Numbered from the stretch's first letter, positions 1-7,174 are shown. The stretch: 9,420 nucleotides of DNA from Pseudomonadota bacterium (GCA_015223015.1 JADFWK010000019.1:1-9420), one strand, 5' to 3'. Notes: a model not told the origin generated them from the letters alone. Translations and numbers: made by a program.

Positions 1-180
1 AGGATCTCACGGGACCTGCGCCTTGCCACGATTTGGACCGGCACCAACGAGATTATGTCTATGATCATTGCCCACGAGTGGTACCGAGAATACTTTCAGA
101 TGAAGGAAGCGCATCTTACACGAGACTTTGAGTCCGATGCCCTGGGGGCCTTTGATTTGGAGGAAAAGATTTACGAATAA
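1..180 (+). CDS. acyl-CoA dehydrogenase, C-terminal fragment (5' end outside window)
   Basis: The window opens inside a gene in frame 1, and 59 residues are visible before a TAA stop. The stretch RDLRLATIWTGTNEIM matches the end of the C-terminal helical domain of FAD-dependent acyl-CoA dehydrogenases. There the usual form is R-D-x-R-x-x-x-I-(Y/W)-x-G-T-N-E-I, and the GTNEI segment lies near the flavin and the subunit interface. The Trp in IWTGTNEI replaces the commoner Tyr. About 35 further residues, acidic and charged, follow and end in EEKIYE. The family catalyses alpha,beta-desaturation of acyl-CoA and passes electrons to ETF. The catalytic Glu and the N-terminal domains are outside the window, so chain-length preference cannot be judged. 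The next gene's ribosome binding site starts only a few bases after the stop, suggesting co-transcription. Confidence 0.9.
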   Translation, partial: RISRDLRLATIWTGTNEIMSMIIAHEWYREYFQMKEAHLTRDFESDALGAFDLEEKIYE

Positions 181-183
181 CTA

Positions 184-198
184 AGGGGAGATAAAACG
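184..198 (+). promoter_or_regulatory. strong Shine-Dalgarno followed by ACG instead of a start codon
   Basis: AGGGGAG at 184-190 is a good ribosome binding site. Five bases later, in frame with the small gene, the codon is ACG (196-198) rather than ATG. No ATG, GTG or TTG at a suitable distance leads into a useful frame: TTG at 233 and ATG at 249 both run into stops within a few codons. The first in-frame ATG (256) is 65 bases from this site and has no good site of its own. Either ACG is used as a weak start, or an ATG has mutated to ACG, or the base is a sequencing error. Confidence 0.55.
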
Positions 199-255
199 AA
201 TCCACTCGATAGTCTTACAAAAGAAAACATAATTGATCTCCTTAATAGATGCTGG

Positions 256-714
256 ATGACCCATGATGGCATGTGGTTTTTTCATTGTTTGAAGGAATTC
301 GGCATTGAGAAAGCAAATGAAATGAATAAGGCAGCAATAAGGTCGTTGGCGCCGATCGAGATTGCAAGAATTAAGGATGCTCTTGGCATAGAAAAGGAGA
401 GAATTGCGACGTTTGAGGAGTTTAAAGACTTTTTCTCTAAGGCTTCTAATCTCTTCATACCTGATTTCATGAACATTACTATGAATTTTCAGGCTGACAA
501 TACATTACATTGGGAATTTGAAAAAAACCAGTGTTTTGCGTATAAAGGAATGAAAAGAATAGGGGTAATCGATCAATACAGATGCGGAGTGATTTATCGG
601 CTTGAGTGCTGGTTCGATAATTTAGGATTGGAATATACAGTTATGCCTCAAACAGACCGATGTTTGATGCTAACTGATGGTAATTGCTTCGGAGATATTA
701 GATTCTTGCTCTAA
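256..714 (+). CDS. small conserved-type protein, DUF6125-like (start probably further upstream, near 196)
   Basis: An open frame gives 152 residues from the first ATG, or 172 if translation begins at the ACG at 196. Homologous-looking sequence seems to run upstream of the ATG: the in-frame codons 199-255 read as an amphipathic helix (LTKENIIDLLNRCW) leading directly into MTHDGMWFFH. From memory this whole block resembles the start of DUF6125-type proteins, which are related to the family named L-2-amino-thiazoline-4-carboxylic acid hydrolase; I cannot confirm this without a search. No signal peptide or membrane segment is visible. The C-terminal part has spaced cysteines (RCGVIYRLEC, then DRCLMLTDGNCFGD), which could suit a metal or redox site, but that is inference. 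The enzymatic role is unknown. It directly follows the acyl-CoA dehydrogenase gene and probably shares its transcript. Confidence 0.7.
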   Translation: MTHDGMWFFHCLKEFGIEKANEMNKAAIRSLAPIEIARIKDALGIEKERIATFEEFKDFFSKASNLFIPDFMNITMNFQADNTLHWEFEKNQCFAYKGMKRIGVIDQYRCGVIYRLECWFDNLGLEYTVMPQTDRCLMLTDGNCFGDIRFLL

Positions 715-716
715 TT

Positions 717-752
717 CGGAAATTGATTTGTCTCCGAAGTCAGTAATTTCCG
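717..752 (+). terminator. possible terminator or competing hairpins after the small gene
   Basis: CGGAAATT (717-724) is the exact reverse complement of AATTTCCG (745-752), giving an 8-bp stem with a 20-base loop. It is followed by a T-rich but interrupted run to about 768. A second, mutually exclusive stem can form between TTCGGA (715-720) and TCCGAA (733-738). Its location two bases after the stop codon fits transcription termination, but the long loop and the broken T-tract make it weak. Confidence 0.35.
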
Positions 753-862
753 GTTAAGTTATTGTTTTCATGTGATAGTAATACACGGGATGAGGCCTTC
801 TTTCGCGGCGACCTCGCTGAATAAATTGCTATCAGTTTTTCTTGACTTTGCTCCCATAATTT

Positions 863-1141
863 TCATAAATATCTTTTATCCTCAAGCAAATTCTGGGTCT
901 TGCTATTGATACAGAGATCATCAAATAGTTGAATCGTTGAGTTGGAAAATAAGTCCCGCTTGGCGGGATTAAACCAACATATTATAGCTTTAACCATATC
1001 AAATGTCCGATTTTCAGGTAAACAATATGAATTCAAATAATAATAACTTACCCATTCAACGAGGTCTGTGATATATGTAGCTGGGGTATAAAGGCAGCAT
1101 AACGGGTTTTTTGATGACTCAAAACAAAAATAAAGTTGCAA
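863..1141 (-). pseudogene. doubtful minus-strand open frame, possibly a decayed gene remnant
   Basis: A 92-codon frame starting at a TTG runs antisense from inside the first codons of livG into the spacer. It stops at a TGA (863-865). The same frame then stays open for another 40 codons to a second stop at 740-742. A 32-codon frame with its own ATG (866 down to 768) overlaps the first stop in an ATGA arrangement. The predicted protein (for example LVEWVSYYYLN) is rich in Tyr, Leu, Asn and Ile, as expected from either an old gene or chance reading of AT-rich DNA. I do not recognise the family, there is no clear ribosome binding site, and the start lies inside a real gene. More likely spurious than not. 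Confidence 0.15.
952..970. repeat. short perfect-type hairpin, GC-rich island in AT-rich spacer
   Basis: TCCCGC (954-959) and GCGGGA (963-968) pair around a TTG triloop. The stem extends by a G-T pair and an A-T pair to 8 base pairs. There is no T-tract after it on the + strand. On the - strand it is followed by TATTTTCC, so it could act as a weak terminator in that direction. A dispersed palindromic element is the other reading; no second copy is visible in this window. Confidence 0.5.
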
Positions 1142-1893
1142 TAAGCATTGATAGCCTCTCCCTCAGATTTGGAGGACTTCAGGCCCTGAACGACGTGAGT
1201 CTTGAGATAAGAGCAGGTGAAATACTTGCCATCATCGGGCCTAATGGCGCAGGGAAGACCTCTTTTTTCAATTGTATCAACGGGTTCTATCATCCCTATC
1301 AGGGAGAAATCCTTTATCGTGGTAAAGATCTGACACGTCTCAAGCCCCATAAAATCGCCGCATTAGGCATTGCAAGGACATTCCAAAACATAGAGCTTTT
1401 TTCTGGCCTCAGCGCATTAGATAATTTGATGGCTGCAAGGCACATCCATATGAAGCGCGGTGCGTTGTCCGGGTGTCTTTTTTTTGGTCCCACACGGCAA
1501 GAAGAGATTGCCCATCGCGAGGAGATTGAGGAGATCATTGATCTTCTGGAGATGAAATCCATCAGAAAAAAGGTTGTGGGCTCACTTCCCTACGGTGAAA
1601 GAAAAAAGGTGGATCTGGCCAGGGCCCTGTGTATGGACCCTGCCGTTCTTCTATTAGATGAACCCATGGCCGGTATGAATGTCGAGGAAAAGGAAGACAT
1701 GGCCAGATTTGTCCTTGATATTTTTGAACTCAAAAAAATACCGATTGTCCTTATTGAACACGATATGGATGTAGTCATGGATATAACCCACAGGATAGCA
1801 GTGCTTGACTTTGGAATAAAAATTGCCGAGGGCCAGCCCGAAGACATAAAAAATGATGAACGGGTCTTAAAGGCATATCTGGGTGAGGAATAA
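1114..1893 (+). CDS. livG: HAAT-family ABC transporter ATP-binding protein, LivG type
   Basis: This 259-residue cytoplasmic ATPase is one of the two nucleotide-binding subunits of a branched-chain amino acid/organic acid type importer. Counting from the ATG at 1114, Walker A is GPNGAGKT (42-49), the Q-loop glutamine is Q91 in RTFQN, the signature is LPYGERK (158-164), Walker B is VLLLDEP (178-184), and the H-loop His is H216 in IEHDM. LPYG instead of LSGGQ, and the MAGMN that follows the Walker B glutamate, are typical of LivG rather than LivF. A TTG directly precedes the ATG and is an alternative start. The ribosome binding site is weak in either case. A T8 run (1478-1485) lies within the gene but the frame is intact. 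It heads the transporter cluster, and the synthetase gene follows after 25 bases. Confidence 0.97.
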   Translation: MTQNKNKVAISIDSLSLRFGGLQALNDVSLEIRAGEILAIIGPNGAGKTSFFNCINGFYHPYQGEILYRGKDLTRLKPHKIAALGIARTFQNIELFSGLSALDNLMAARHIHMKRGALSGCLFFGPTRQEEIAHREEIEEIIDLLEMKSIRKKVVGSLPYGERKKVDLARALCMDPAVLLLDEPMAGMNVEEKEDMARFVLDIFELKKIPIVLIEHDMDVVMDITHRIAVLDFGIKIAEGQPEDIKNDERVLKAYLGEE

Positions 1894-1918
1894 AACCAGC
1901 AGATCGGAGCAAGATGCC

Positions 1919-3814
1919 ATGTCTCCTGAGACATTACCTCAGGCATTGAGAGAAAATTATAAAAAATATGGTTCCCGGGTTGTGGCCATGAGGGTCAAAG
2001 ACAGGGGGATATGGCAGGAGTATACATGGGAAGACTATTACCTTAAGGTGAAGCATTTCTGCCTCGGGCTTGTTAGTCTTGGGCTTAATAGAGGGGACAA
2101 GGTCTCAATCCTGGGTGAAAATAAGCCGGAATGGTTCTGGGCAGAGCTTGCCGTCCAGTCTGCCGGGGGGGCGGCAGTAGGCATATTTACAGACTGCCTG
2201 CCCAGTGAAGTCAAATACTATGCAGAGCATTCAGATTCTACCTTTGCTGTTGTTCATGACCAGGAACAGGTGGATAAGTTTCTTGAAGTAAAGAGCGATG
2301 TCCCCAAGATCAAAAAGGTCATTTACTGGGATCCAAAGGGATTATGGACCTATAAGGATCCTATCCTCCTCTCTTTTGATGCAGTCATAGAGTTAGGAAA
2401 GGATTACGAAAAACAACACCCACAGCTTTATGACGAGATGGTCGATCAGGGTAGTGGAGACGATATTGCCACATTTTGCTATACCTCAGGAACGACAGGC
2501 CTCCCTAAAGGGGGTATGCTGAGTCAGAAATGGTTGGTAGATTCTGTCAGGGAATGGGGCGAATTAGATGGATGGTTCGGGAAAAACTATGAATATTTGT
2601 CTTTTATTCCACCTGCCTGGATTACTGAGCAGGGGATAGGTGTTGCGGGCAGTATCCTGGCAAGTATGGTCGTAAATTTCCCGGAAGAACCAGAAACCGT
2701 ACAGGAGAACATCAGAGAAATCGGGCCGGCTATCCTTTTTTTCGGCGCTCGACTGTGGGAAAACTTGAACAGGATGGTCCAGGCAAAGATGATAGATTCG
2801 ACCTTCCTCAGACGAATGATATACCGGATCACTCTACCCATAGGACTTAAGGTCGCCGATATGAAGGGTGGGCAAAAAAGGATAAATTTGCCCTGGAGGA
2901 TTATATACTTTCTTGCTTATCATGCAGTCTTTAGACAACTCAACGATAGATTAGGCCTTTCCAATTTAGATGCTGTTTATTCTGCCGGTGCAGCCGTTAG
3001 TCCTGACATCATCAGGTATTTTAAGGCCCTTGGGATAGATGTCCGCCTGTTCTATGGTAGCACGGAGCAGGGGGTCATAAGCATGCCCAGAAAAGGAGAC
3101 ATCAGGTCTGACACATCAGGCCCGCCCGTTCCCTGGGTGGAGGTTAAGCTCTCTGATGAAGGGGAAATCCTTATTAAAAACAAATATCCCTACTCCGGCT
3201 ATTACAAGAATCCCGAGGCAACAGAAGAAAAAATAAGAGATGGCTGGTTTTGCACTGGCGATTTTGGCCATCTGAACGAGGATGGTCATCTCATTGTAAT
3301 TGACAGGATGGAAGACCTCAAGGAACTGGCAGGCGGGAAGAAATTTTCCCCCCAGTATTCAGAGGTAAGGCTCAGGTTCAGCCCCTATATCAAAGATGCC
3401 CTGATCATTGGTGGGCCTGACAATGAATATGTCACGGCCCTCATCAACATTGACCTCGATAATGTGGGCAGGTTTGCCGAGGCCCATCATGTTGCCTATA
3501 CCACCTTTACTGATCTGTCTCAGAAGACAGAGGTCATTGATCTGATAAAAAAAGAGATCATCAAGGTTAATAAAACCTTGCCGAAATGGACCCGGACAAG
3601 AAAATTTGTAAATCTGCACAAGGAATTTGATGCAGATGAAGAGGAACTGACCAGAACAAGAAAACTTAGAAGAACATTTGTTGAAGACAGGTACAAGGAT
3701 CTTATTGATGCCCTTTATGGTGATAAGGATACATACAAGGTTGAGGCCAGTGTGACTTACAGAGACGGAAGAACAGGCACGATTGAGACCTCGATCCATG
3801 TGAATGAAATATAG
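1919..3814 (+). CDS. AMP-forming acyl-CoA synthetase, long-chain type
   Basis: This 631-residue enzyme of the ANL superfamily should activate a carboxylic acid to its acyl-CoA through an acyl-adenylate, using ATP and CoA. Visible motifs are the P-loop TSGTTGLPKG (189-198), the adenine-pocket motif YGSTEQG (379-385), the ATP-ribose motif GWFCTGD (442-448), the hinge region DRMEDLKEL (462-470), and the C-terminal catalytic-lysine region LTRTRKLRR (577-585). The large insert between the P-loop and YGSTE is typical of long-chain synthetases, not of benzoate- or acetate-CoA ligases. No signal peptide or clear membrane segment is seen. After the usual end of the family a further ~20 residues form a beta-prone tail. 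I chose the ATG at 1919 because GGAG (1906-1909) stands 9 bases before it; an in-frame GTG at 1883 overlapping livG is less likely. Its place inside an importer operon suggests it activates the imported acid. The actual substrate is unknown. Confidence 0.94.
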   Translation: MSPETLPQALRENYKKYGSRVVAMRVKDRGIWQEYTWEDYYLKVKHFCLGLVSLGLNRGDKVSILGENKPEWFWAELAVQSAGGAAVGIFTDCLPSEVKYYAEHSDSTFAVVHDQEQVDKFLEVKSDVPKIKKVIYWDPKGLWTYKDPILLSFDAVIELGKDYEKQHPQLYDEMVDQGSGDDIATFCYTSGTTGLPKGGMLSQKWLVDSVREWGELDGWFGKNYEYLSFIPPAWITEQGIGVAGSILASMVVNFPEEPETVQENIREIGPAILFFGARLWENLNRMVQAKMIDSTFLRRMIYRITLPIGLKVADMKGGQKRINLPWRIIYFLAYHAVFRQLNDRLGLSNLDAVYSAGAAVSPDIIRYFKALGIDVRLFYGSTEQGVISMPRKGDIRSDTSGPPVPWVEVKLSDEGEILIKNKYPYSGYYKNPEATEEKIRDGWFCTGDFGHLNEDGHLIVIDRMEDLKELAGGKKFSPQYSEVRLRFSPYIKDALIIGGPDNEYVTALINIDLDNVGRFAEAHHVAYTTFTDLSQKTEVIDLIKKEIIKVNKTLPKWTRTRKFVNLHKEFDADEEELTRTRKLRRTFVEDRYKDLIDALYGDKDTYKVEASVTYRDGRTGTIETSIHVNEI

Positions 3815-3915
3815 CTTTCAAGTATCAGTCGTACCGCATGCCATATGGTTTATATAATGAAGGAAATAATAACTCCAAAATATTTTTCTATATGTGTATG
3901 GTTTAGGGAGAAAAC
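3815..3915 (+). promoter_or_regulatory. spacer between the synthetase gene and livH with a possible internal promoter
   Basis: This is the largest gap between the synthetase gene and the permease genes (101 bases) and it is AT-rich. It contains a perfect -10 hexamer TATAAT at 3853-3858, but the position expected for a -35 box (about 3830-3835, CGTACC) does not match, and there is no extended -10 TG. The livH ribosome binding site AGGGAG (3905-3910) lies at its end. An internal promoter giving extra permease and binding protein transcript is possible but unproven. Confidence 0.25.
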
Positions 3916-4800
3916 ATGACCGGATTTCTTCAACAAGCTATAACAGGCCTGATGATCGGCAGCCTTTATGCCTTAGTGGCTGCTTCCATTGTCCTGGTTT
4001 ACAAAGCTACCCATGTGGTCAGTTTGGCCCACGGGCAGTTAGTAGCCTTTGGGGCACTCTTTTTCTGGCTTTTCTTAGGAGGGCTGGGGCTTCCCTTCTG
4101 GATGGGCCTTATCCCGGCATTTTTTCTTACGGCCTTGATCGGCCTTTTAATTGAAAGACTGACCCTTCGGCCTCTTATCGGCCAGCCTCTGATCGCTGCG
4201 TTCTTGATGACATTTGCTATCTTTATTGCCCTTGAGGGTGTTTTTGTCCTTTACCTTAAAGGGCAAACCAGGGCCTTGCCTACCTTTTTACCTGAAGGTA
4301 ATCTTGATATTTCCGGCCTATCCATTCCAATCAACCAGCTTATAAGCTTTTTCGTGGCAATATTGTTGTTTGCCGCGGTTTCCCTTATTTTTAAATATAC
4401 CAAGCTTGGGCTGGGTATGAGGGCCACGGCAGAGGATCATCGTCTGGCCCAGAGTACGGGTATCACTGTCAGGAATATATTTTCGTACATCTGGATCCTC
4501 TCTGCCGTTGTTGCAGCAATTGCAGGAATCGCCACGGCAAATGTGATGGACATATACTACATGCTCCCATATATCGGGATTAACGGCCTGATAGTGGCCA
4601 TCTGCGGTGGGCTCGATTCACTGTTAGGAGCGCTTGTAGTAGGGCTTCTATTGGGTGTCGTTGAAAATGTGGGGGCCGCCTATCTTGATCCAATTGTGGG
4701 TGGCGGGGTTAAAGACGTTGTTGGCTATGTTGTTCTTCTTCTTGTGTTACTAATCAAACCTTACGGTCTGTTCGGGCTTGTCAGGATTGAAAGGATATAG
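3916..4800 (+). CDS. livH: HAAT-family ABC transporter permease, LivH type
   Basis: This 294-residue, very hydrophobic inner-membrane protein carries several predicted transmembrane segments and belongs to the BPD_transp_2 permease family. Family hallmarks are the N-terminal GLMIGSLYALVA helix (11-22), SLAHGQLVAFGA (36-47), the cytoplasmic loop GLGMRATAEDHRLAQSTGI (165-183) expected to contact the ATPases, GGLDSLLGALVVGLLLG (231-247), and the C-terminal KPYGLFG (281-287). Length is normal for LivH. AGGGAG five bases before the ATG supports the start. It pairs with the LivM-type protein encoded three bases downstream to form the transport channel. A frame-shifted open frame inside it (from 3894) is a shadow. 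Confidence 0.97.
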   Translation: MTGFLQQAITGLMIGSLYALVAASIVLVYKATHVVSLAHGQLVAFGALFFWLFLGGLGLPFWMGLIPAFFLTALIGLLIERLTLRPLIGQPLIAAFLMTFAIFIALEGVFVLYLKGQTRALPTFLPEGNLDISGLSIPINQLISFFVAILLFAAVSLIFKYTKLGLGMRATAEDHRLAQSTGITVRNIFSYIWILSAVVAAIAGIATANVMDIYYMLPYIGINGLIVAICGGLDSLLGALVVGLLLGVVENVGAAYLDPIVGGGVKDVVGYVVLLLVLLIKPYGLFGLVRIERI

Positions 4801-4803
4801 GAA

Positions 4804-5850
4804 ATGAGACCTTGTGGAGTGTTTGATAAAAGTTATGCCCTGGATTTAGCTATTATCAGGACATGGCAGCATTGGGTAATCCTCATATCCGCTCTGATCC
4901 TCCTTTTCTTTTTCCCGCTGTTCGGGTCCTACTACATAATCAGCTTTATGAATTACCTGGCAATCAGCGTGATCGTTGGCCTCGGTCTCCAGATCGTAAG
5001 CGGCTACTGTGGACAGATATCCTTTGGCCAGGCTGCATTCATGGCCATTGGAGCCTATACCTCAGCAATACTAACGATAAAATTCGGGTTCTCATTCTGG
5101 ATTGCCCTGCCACTGTCAGGTATCATGGCCGGGGCAGTGGGTATCATCGGTGGCGCTCCCTCCTTGAGAATCAAGGGGATGTATCTTGCCATGGCAACCA
5201 TTGCCATCCACTTCGTGGTTATCTGGCTTATCCTACACATGGAGATAACCGGTTCATTCAAAGGCCTGTTCCCGCCGCCGCCAAGTTTAGGTGGTTTTGA
5301 ATTCGACACGGATGAGAGGATGTTCTATATTATCATGACTGTCATGGTTATCATGACCTATGCTGCCAGAAATTTGGTAAGGAGCAAAGCAGGCAGGGCA
5401 TTTGTGGCCATACGGGATAATGACCTTGCAGGTGAAGTGATGGGAGTCAACCTGTATTATTACAAGCTGCTTGCATTTTTTATTTCCTGTTTTTATGCAG
5501 GCATTGCCGGTTCTCTTTGGGGCCACCTGATCACGGTGGTCAACACCGAACAATTTACACTTTTCCATGCGCTCGAATATATAGGCATGCTGATTATTGG
5601 AGGTATGGGGAGTATTCCGGGCGTATTTTTTGGTGTTCTTTTCATTCGTATCCTTAACGAGCTTGTCATGTTCGCATCACCTGTCCTTGCCAAGGCCGTT
5701 CCCTGGTTAGGGACGTCGCCTGCAGCCGCTCTCGGGCTCAGCGCCTTCGGTCTGGCGCTCATTATATTCCTGATCTTTGAACCGAGAGGCCTGGCACATC
5801 GCTGGGAGATATTTAAGGCCTCGTACAGGCTTTATCCGTTTGCGCATTAG
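4804..5850 (+). CDS. livM: HAAT-family ABC transporter permease, LivM type
   Basis: This 348-residue integral membrane protein is the second permease of the importer. It has the LivM features VSGYCGQISFGQAAF (65-79), LRIKGMYLAMATIA (121-134), the coupling-loop block GRAFVAIRDND (197-207) with EVMGVNLYYYK (211-221), GGMGSIPG (266-273), and the C-terminal EPRGLAHRW (326-334). The segment KGLFPPPPSLGG (153-164) is an extramembrane loop that is often proline-rich in this family. The ATG lies 3 bases after livH, with AAGGA eight bases upstream, so the two permeases are likely co-translated at similar levels. The protein ends in a short aromatic/basic tail (ASYRLYPFAH). Nothing suggests truncation. 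Confidence 0.97.
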   Translation: MRPCGVFDKSYALDLAIIRTWQHWVILISALILLFFFPLFGSYYIISFMNYLAISVIVGLGLQIVSGYCGQISFGQAAFMAIGAYTSAILTIKFGFSFWIALPLSGIMAGAVGIIGGAPSLRIKGMYLAMATIAIHFVVIWLILHMEITGSFKGLFPPPPSLGGFEFDTDERMFYIIMTVMVIMTYAARNLVRSKAGRAFVAIRDNDLAGEVMGVNLYYYKLLAFFISCFYAGIAGSLWGHLITVVNTEQFTLFHALEYIGMLIIGGMGSIPGVFFGVLFIRILNELVMFASPVLAKAVPWLGTSPAAALGLSAFGLALIIFLIFEPRGLAHRWEIFKASYRLYPFAH

Positions 5851-5932
5851 AGACTAATAAAGAAAGGTGGTGATAAAAGAATCGCAGGCAATGTTTTTAA
5901 CTCAAACCTTAACAACAAGAAAGGGGGTTACC

Positions 5933-7153
5933 ATGGGAAAATGGAGTGCAATTTTTCTTTCTATCATTTTAGCTGTCTGCCTGAGCGTGGTTGGCTTGAG
6001 TTCGTCCTCTTTTGCCAAGGACAAAGAGATCGCCTACCTGAGCCTGGCAGACTACACAGGGCCTATTGCCGGCCTTAATGTTCCTGCTGATATGGGTCTT
6101 GAGGATTATATCAAGGAGATTAATTCAAAAGGCGGCGTTGATGGGGTCAAGATAAGATTTATCGGGATCGATACCAGATACGATGTTGCAAGGGGTGTGT
6201 CCGCTTACAAACGATATAGAAGAACCCCAAAATTGTTGGTTGTTAACTCAATCGGGACTCCCATAGGAAAAGCCATTGCCAGGTTAATTGAAAGGGATAA
6301 GAGGCTTCAAATTGTCCCCGGCGATGGGGAATTTCAGGCCCACATTGGAAGAAACTTCATCTGGGGCCCTGCTTATCAGGATGCCTTCGCCGCTATGATG
6401 GACTGGGTCATGGATGATTGGAAGGCCAAAGGAAAATCCGGCGCGCCTATAGTGGGCTTTATTAGCTGGGATAGCGCTTTTGGCAGGGAACCTTTGCGAG
6501 GCGGAAAGGAATATGCCGAATCGCTGGGCATTAAATTTCTTCCACCTGAATTTTTCCCGCCGGGAACCCTAAAACACGACGTGTATTTGACACGATTAGA
6601 AAAGGCGGGCGCAAACTACATTTATGCGGGAGGCGTTGAGCCCACTCCCACCAATGTCATCAGAGATGCACACGCCCTGGGACTCACAAAAAAAATACAA
6701 TTCCTGAATGGTTACTGGGGTGCTACTTTGTTAGGAATTGGTGTCCATGCAAAGGCCCTCGAGGGAACGGCAATTGTCTCCTTTTTCGAACGAGGTGAAG
6801 ATGCCTTGAAGAACAAACTCGTAACGGATCTCTGGAAAAAACACAGGGGTTCCATGGACAAATTTAACGAAGTCTACGGCATGGGAGTATCCTGGGGTAT
6901 GACTTGTGAGGCTGGTTTAAAGACTGCCCTTAAGGCTGTTGGCTACGAAAAGCTCAAGGCAGACGACATGTACAGGGCATATCAAAAGCTTGGCGGGTTA
7001 GACAAGCATGGCATTCAGGGCCCATGTGCCTATTCTCAAACCTCGAGAAGAGGCAGCCTGGAAGTTAAAATTTACCGGGTAAAAGATGGCAAGATTGTTC
7101 CCATTACCGGCTGGCGAAAGGCACCTGATGGGGTAAGCCTTCACAAATTTTAA
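5933..7153 (+). CDS. periplasmic substrate-binding protein of the HAAT transporter, LivK type
   Basis: This 406-residue type I periplasmic binding protein (Peripla_BP_6-like) captures the substrate for the importer. It begins with MGK, a hydrophobic core (about 5-22), and a probable signal peptidase I site after SSSFA (A28|K29). There is no proper lipobox, so it should be soluble in the periplasm. The mature part shows the usual YTGPIAG start (41-47), the EINSKGGVDGVKIRF repeat-strand region (62-76), and the ligand-cleft segment LLVVNSIGTPIGKAI (101-115). The ATG at 5933 is favoured by AAGGGGG five bases upstream and by the signal peptide that follows; in-frame GTG (5867) and ATG (5891) starts would put a polar extension before the signal. 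Relatives bind branched-chain amino acids, amides or aromatic acids. Neighbouring acyl-CoA genes favour an organic acid, but the ligand cannot be predicted here. Confidence 0.95.
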   Translation: MGKWSAIFLSIILAVCLSVVGLSSSSFAKDKEIAYLSLADYTGPIAGLNVPADMGLEDYIKEINSKGGVDGVKIRFIGIDTRYDVARGVSAYKRYRRTPKLLVVNSIGTPIGKAIARLIERDKRLQIVPGDGEFQAHIGRNFIWGPAYQDAFAAMMDWVMDDWKAKGKSGAPIVGFISWDSAFGREPLRGGKEYAESLGIKFLPPEFFPPGTLKHDVYLTRLEKAGANYIYAGGVEPTPTNVIRDAHALGLTKKIQFLNGYWGATLLGIGVHAKALEGTAIVSFFERGEDALKNKLVTDLWKKHRGSMDKFNEVYGMGVSWGMTCEAGLKTALKAVGYEKLKADDMYRAYQKLGGLDKHGIQGPCAYSQTSRRGSLEVKIYRVKDGKIVPITGWRKAPDGVSLHKF

Positions 7154-7174
7154 TATATCGAAAGGAGGCAAAAA

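Larger units (their letters stand above)
715..1113. other. AT-rich intergenic region of about 400 bases before livG
   Basis: No convincing gene is present. The spacer contains competing inverted repeats just after the small gene (715-752), a compact 8-bp hairpin (952-970), and a minus-strand open frame of doubtful reality (863-1141). It should carry the promoter of the transporter cluster, but I could not find a -35/-10 pair with good spacing. TATTAT at 980-985 and TATAAA at 1087-1092 are candidate -10 elements only, each lacking a recognisable -35. I found no sigma-54 consensus. Confidence 0.6.

Noticed and set aside
1478..1485. T8 run in livG as a possible frameshift or programmed slippage site
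   Set aside because: The livG frame is intact on both sides and all later motifs are in the same frame, with no alternative product of interest.
1883..1918. GTG at 1883 as the start of the acyl-CoA synthetase
   Set aside because: It adds 12 polar residues overlapping livG, whereas the ATG at 1919 has GGAG at good spacing and gives a typical N-terminus.
3894..4154. 86-codon + strand frame overlapping the start of livH
   Set aside because: It is a shifted reading of livH; the livH frame has the ribosome binding site and conserved permease motifs.
4863..5300. 145-codon + strand frame inside livM
   Set aside because: It is a shadow of livM in another frame; its composition is not membrane-like and livM motifs are continuous through the region.
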